From NCBI GenBank assembly GCA_019241915.1, contig JAFAWI010000547.1:1-7010 (forward strand): 7,010 nt of DNA. The letters run 5' to 3'. The notes below the pieces were generated by a model. The model was not told the DNA's origin and did not search any database. It saw only the letters and a list, made by a program, of their open reading frames with translations. The position numbers were made by a program, and so were the translations under genes. This document shows, one piece after another, positions 5,622 to 7,010 of the stretch. The stretch comes from Alphaproteobacteria bacterium. GTDB lineage: Bacteria; Pseudomonadota; Alphaproteobacteria; ATCC43930; CGMCC-115725. Position 1 is the stretch's first letter. Every line of letters starts with the position of its first letter.

Positions 5622-6815
5622 ATGATCTCGCGTCGATTGATGGGATTTCTCGCCGCCGTTTGTCTTGCCGTGCCCGCCCTGCTGTCCGCGGCCGCGGCGC
5701 GCGAATTCACCGATTCGGCAGGCCGCATCGTTGTGCTGCCCGAGCGCATTGTCCGGGCGATGCCGGCAAGCGCCGCGGCCGAGGTGCTGATCTATGTCGT
5801 GGCGCCGGACAAGCTGATCGGCTGGACGCGCCCGGTGACGCGCCCGCTGCTGCCCGGGCGTTACGCGCGGTTGCCGGTGATCGGCCAACTGACCGGCCCG
5901 ATGCCGACCGCGGTCAGCATTACCCGCCCGCGCCCAGACGTCATTGTCGATTGCGGTATCGTGACGCCCGAACGCGCCGCGTTCGCCGACCAGATCACCC
6001 AGGCCACGGGCGTACCATACATCCTGCTGGACAACGGTTTCGACCGTACCCCGGCGATGCTGCGGACGGCCGGTCAATTGCTGGGCGCGGGCGACCGCGG
6101 CGAGGACCTCGCCGGCTCGGCCGAGCACGCGATCAACGCGCTCCGCGGGCGGCTCCTGATCCAGCCGGCGACGCAGCGGCCGCGGGTCTATTACGCGCGC
6201 AGGCCGAGCGGCCTCGAAACGGCGCTGCCGGGATCGGGCGCCGCCGCGGCGATCGATGCGGCCGGCGCGATCAACGTCGCCGCAGCGCTCGGCCCGGCCG
6301 AGCGGGCCGTGGTCACGCTGCAGCAATTGCGGGTGTGGAACCCCGAGGTGATCCTGGTCCAGGACCCGGCTTTCTTCGTCGCGGTTCAGCGCAATCCGGC
6401 ATGGCTGACGCTGGCAGCGGTGCGCAACAAGAAGGTGTTTCTCGAACCGTTCGAGCCGTTTGGCTGGATCGACGATCCGCCGGGGGTCAACCGGCTGATT
6501 GTGCTCTACTGGCTCTCGCAGCTGCTCTACCCGAGCGGTTCGCAAGACGATCTGCGCCAGCTGATGGCCGATTTCTACGAGAAGTTCTACGGCATCAAGC
6601 TCAGCGACAAGCAGATCGAGGCGATCGCCAAGACCGCGGGCATCCCGCCGAGCGACACGCCCCACCTCGCGGCACTGCCGCCGCTGGGCGGCGGGCCGCT
6701 GCCAGGGCCGGGGACATCGGGAGCGCTGCCCGGCGGGGTCAACCAGCCCGGCCGGCGCGGACCAAGCCCGCTGCCCGCGATGCCGACCACGCCCTCCTAC
6801 CAGATGCCGAGATGA
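5622..6815 (+). CDS. Periplasmic ABC-type substrate-binding protein, iron-siderophore/cobalamin class
   Basis: A 397-residue exported protein. The N-terminus is a signal peptide: Arg4-Arg5, hydrophobic core about 6-22, and an Ala-rich cleavage region ending near 26. There is no convincing lipobox. Mature FTDSAGRIVVLPERIVRAMP (29-48) is the typical opening of the FepB/BtuF-like binding fold (Peripla_BP_2 type), which delivers Fe-siderophores, heme or cobalamin to FecCD-type permeases. Later family-like elements are RPRPDVIVDCG (102-112), WNPEVILVQDP (239-249) and the stretch AVRNKKVFLEPFEPFGW (266-282). From about 341 to the end the protein becomes a Pro/Gly-rich, low-complexity tail of about 57 residues, unusual for this fold. 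No permease or ATPase gene is adjacent, because the next gene is convergent. It has its own promoter 31 bases upstream of the ATG. The ligand cannot be assigned; proximity to dmeF hints at metal biology only weakly. Confidence 0.82.
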   Translation: MISRRLMGFLAAVCLAVPALLSAAAAREFTDSAGRIVVLPERIVRAMPASAAAEVLIYVVAPDKLIGWTRPVTRPLLPGRYARLPVIGQLTGPMPTAVSITRPRPDVIVDCGIVTPERAAFADQITQATGVPYILLDNGFDRTPAMLRTAGQLLGAGDRGEDLAGSAEHAINALRGRLLIQPATQRPRVYYARRPSGLETALPGSGAAAAIDAAGAINVAAALGPAERAVVTLQQLRVWNPEVILVQDPAFFVAVQRNPAWLTLAAVRNKKVFLEPFEPFGWIDDPPGVNRLIVLYWLSQLLYPSGSQDDLRQLMADFYEKFYGIKLSDKQIEAIAKTAGIPPSDTPHLAALPPLGGGPLPGPGTSGALPGGVNQPGRRGPSPLPAMPTTPSYQMPR

Positions 6816-6882
6816 CGGCGCCAGCCTCGAGCCTGAGCGGGGGAACCCGGACGAACGCGGGTGCCGAACGCCGGCGCCGCCG
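6816..6882. other. Convergent intergenic spacer, no clear terminator
   Basis: These 67 bases separate the stops of the substrate-binding protein and the peroxiredoxin. The only symmetry seen is CGGCGCC (6816-6822) against GGCGCCG (6873-6879), about 50 bases apart and not followed by T-runs on either strand. I see no intrinsic terminator; termination may be Rho-dependent. Confidence 0.5.
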
Positions 6883-7010
6883 CTACCGCGGCTGGTGCAC
6901 GTAGCGCAGATACGGCTTCACCTCGCGAAACCCCGACGGGTATTTCTGCCGCGCTTCGTCGCTCGCCAGCGCCGGCGCGACAATCACGTCCTCTCCGGGC
7001 TTCCAGTTGA
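6883..7010 (-). CDS. Peroxiredoxin (AhpC/TSA, Prx6-like), C-terminal fragment
   Basis: The minus strand is open from the right edge to a TAG at 6885-6883 and gives the last 41 residues of a protein. They begin NWKPGEDVIVAPAL and end FREVKPYLRYVHQPR. The pattern WKPGEDVIV, then an acidic DEAR/K stretch, YPSGF and KPYLR near the terminus is the characteristic end of Prx6-type (1-Cys) peroxiredoxins, which reduce hydrogen peroxide and organic peroxides in the cytoplasm. The peroxidatic cysteine lies outside the window, so the call rests on the tail alone. It converges on the substrate-binding protein gene with a 67-base gap. Confidence 0.8.
   Translation of the reverse strand, partial: NWKPGEDVIVAPALASDEARQKYPSGFREVKPYLRYVHQPR

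Noticed and set aside
5505..6665. 386-codon open frame on - strand opposite the substrate-binding protein
   Set aside because: The plus-strand protein has a signal peptide, family motifs, a promoter and an SD; this frame is Arg/Asp-rich with no recognisable domain.
6816..6879. CGGCGCC/GGCGCCG inverted arms as a terminator
   Set aside because: The arms are about 50 bases apart with no T-run; seven-base GC-only symmetry is expected by chance in this composition.
5606..6904. 432-codon + frame overlapping the substrate-binding protein
   Set aside because: It is an Arg/Ala/Gly-rich alternative frame of the same gene with no conserved motif, and it runs past the real stop into the peroxiredoxin tail.

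Overview
This is a GC-rich, gene-dense chromosomal stretch. Codon use, the protein families and the weak Shine-Dalgarno at hldE fit an alphaproteobacterium, perhaps near the Hyphomicrobiales or Rhodospirillales; this is inference from sequence character alone. The heptose-biosynthesis genes point to a Gram-negative envelope. I see no insertion sequence, phage, CRISPR, tRNA or rRNA signal.

Layout. Bases 1-812 (+) hold the C-terminal half of an IlvD/Edd-family dehydratase, cut by the left edge. Converging on it across 9 bases is a leftward three-gene cluster, transcribed hldE > hldD > SGNH hydrolase (4427 down to 822). The gaps are 1 and 11 bases, so it is very probably one operon. HldE and HldD catalyse kinase, nucleotidyl-transfer and epimerase steps that lead to ADP-L-glycero-beta-D-manno-heptose, the precursor of the LPS inner core. 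The third gene encodes a two-domain SGNH/GDSL esterase-type hydrolase with a complete catalytic set and no signal peptide.

A 112-base divergent spacer separates hldE from dmeF (4540-5547, +), a cation diffusion facilitator of the cobalt/nickel-efflux type with a His-rich loop. After 74 bases carrying the best promoter in the window, overlapped by an inverted repeat, comes a periplasmic substrate-binding protein of the iron-siderophore/cobalamin type (5622-6815, +). It has a signal peptide and a Pro/Gly-rich C-terminal tail, and no permease or ATPase gene lies beside it. At the right edge, the last 41 codons of a Prx6-type peroxiredoxin (6883-7010, -) converge on it.

The window is largely ordinary housekeeping and envelope/metal biology. 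I found no convincing undescribed multi-gene system. The points most worth a second look are the hydrolase in the heptose operon, the orphan substrate-binding protein with its tail, and the dyad over that gene's promoter.
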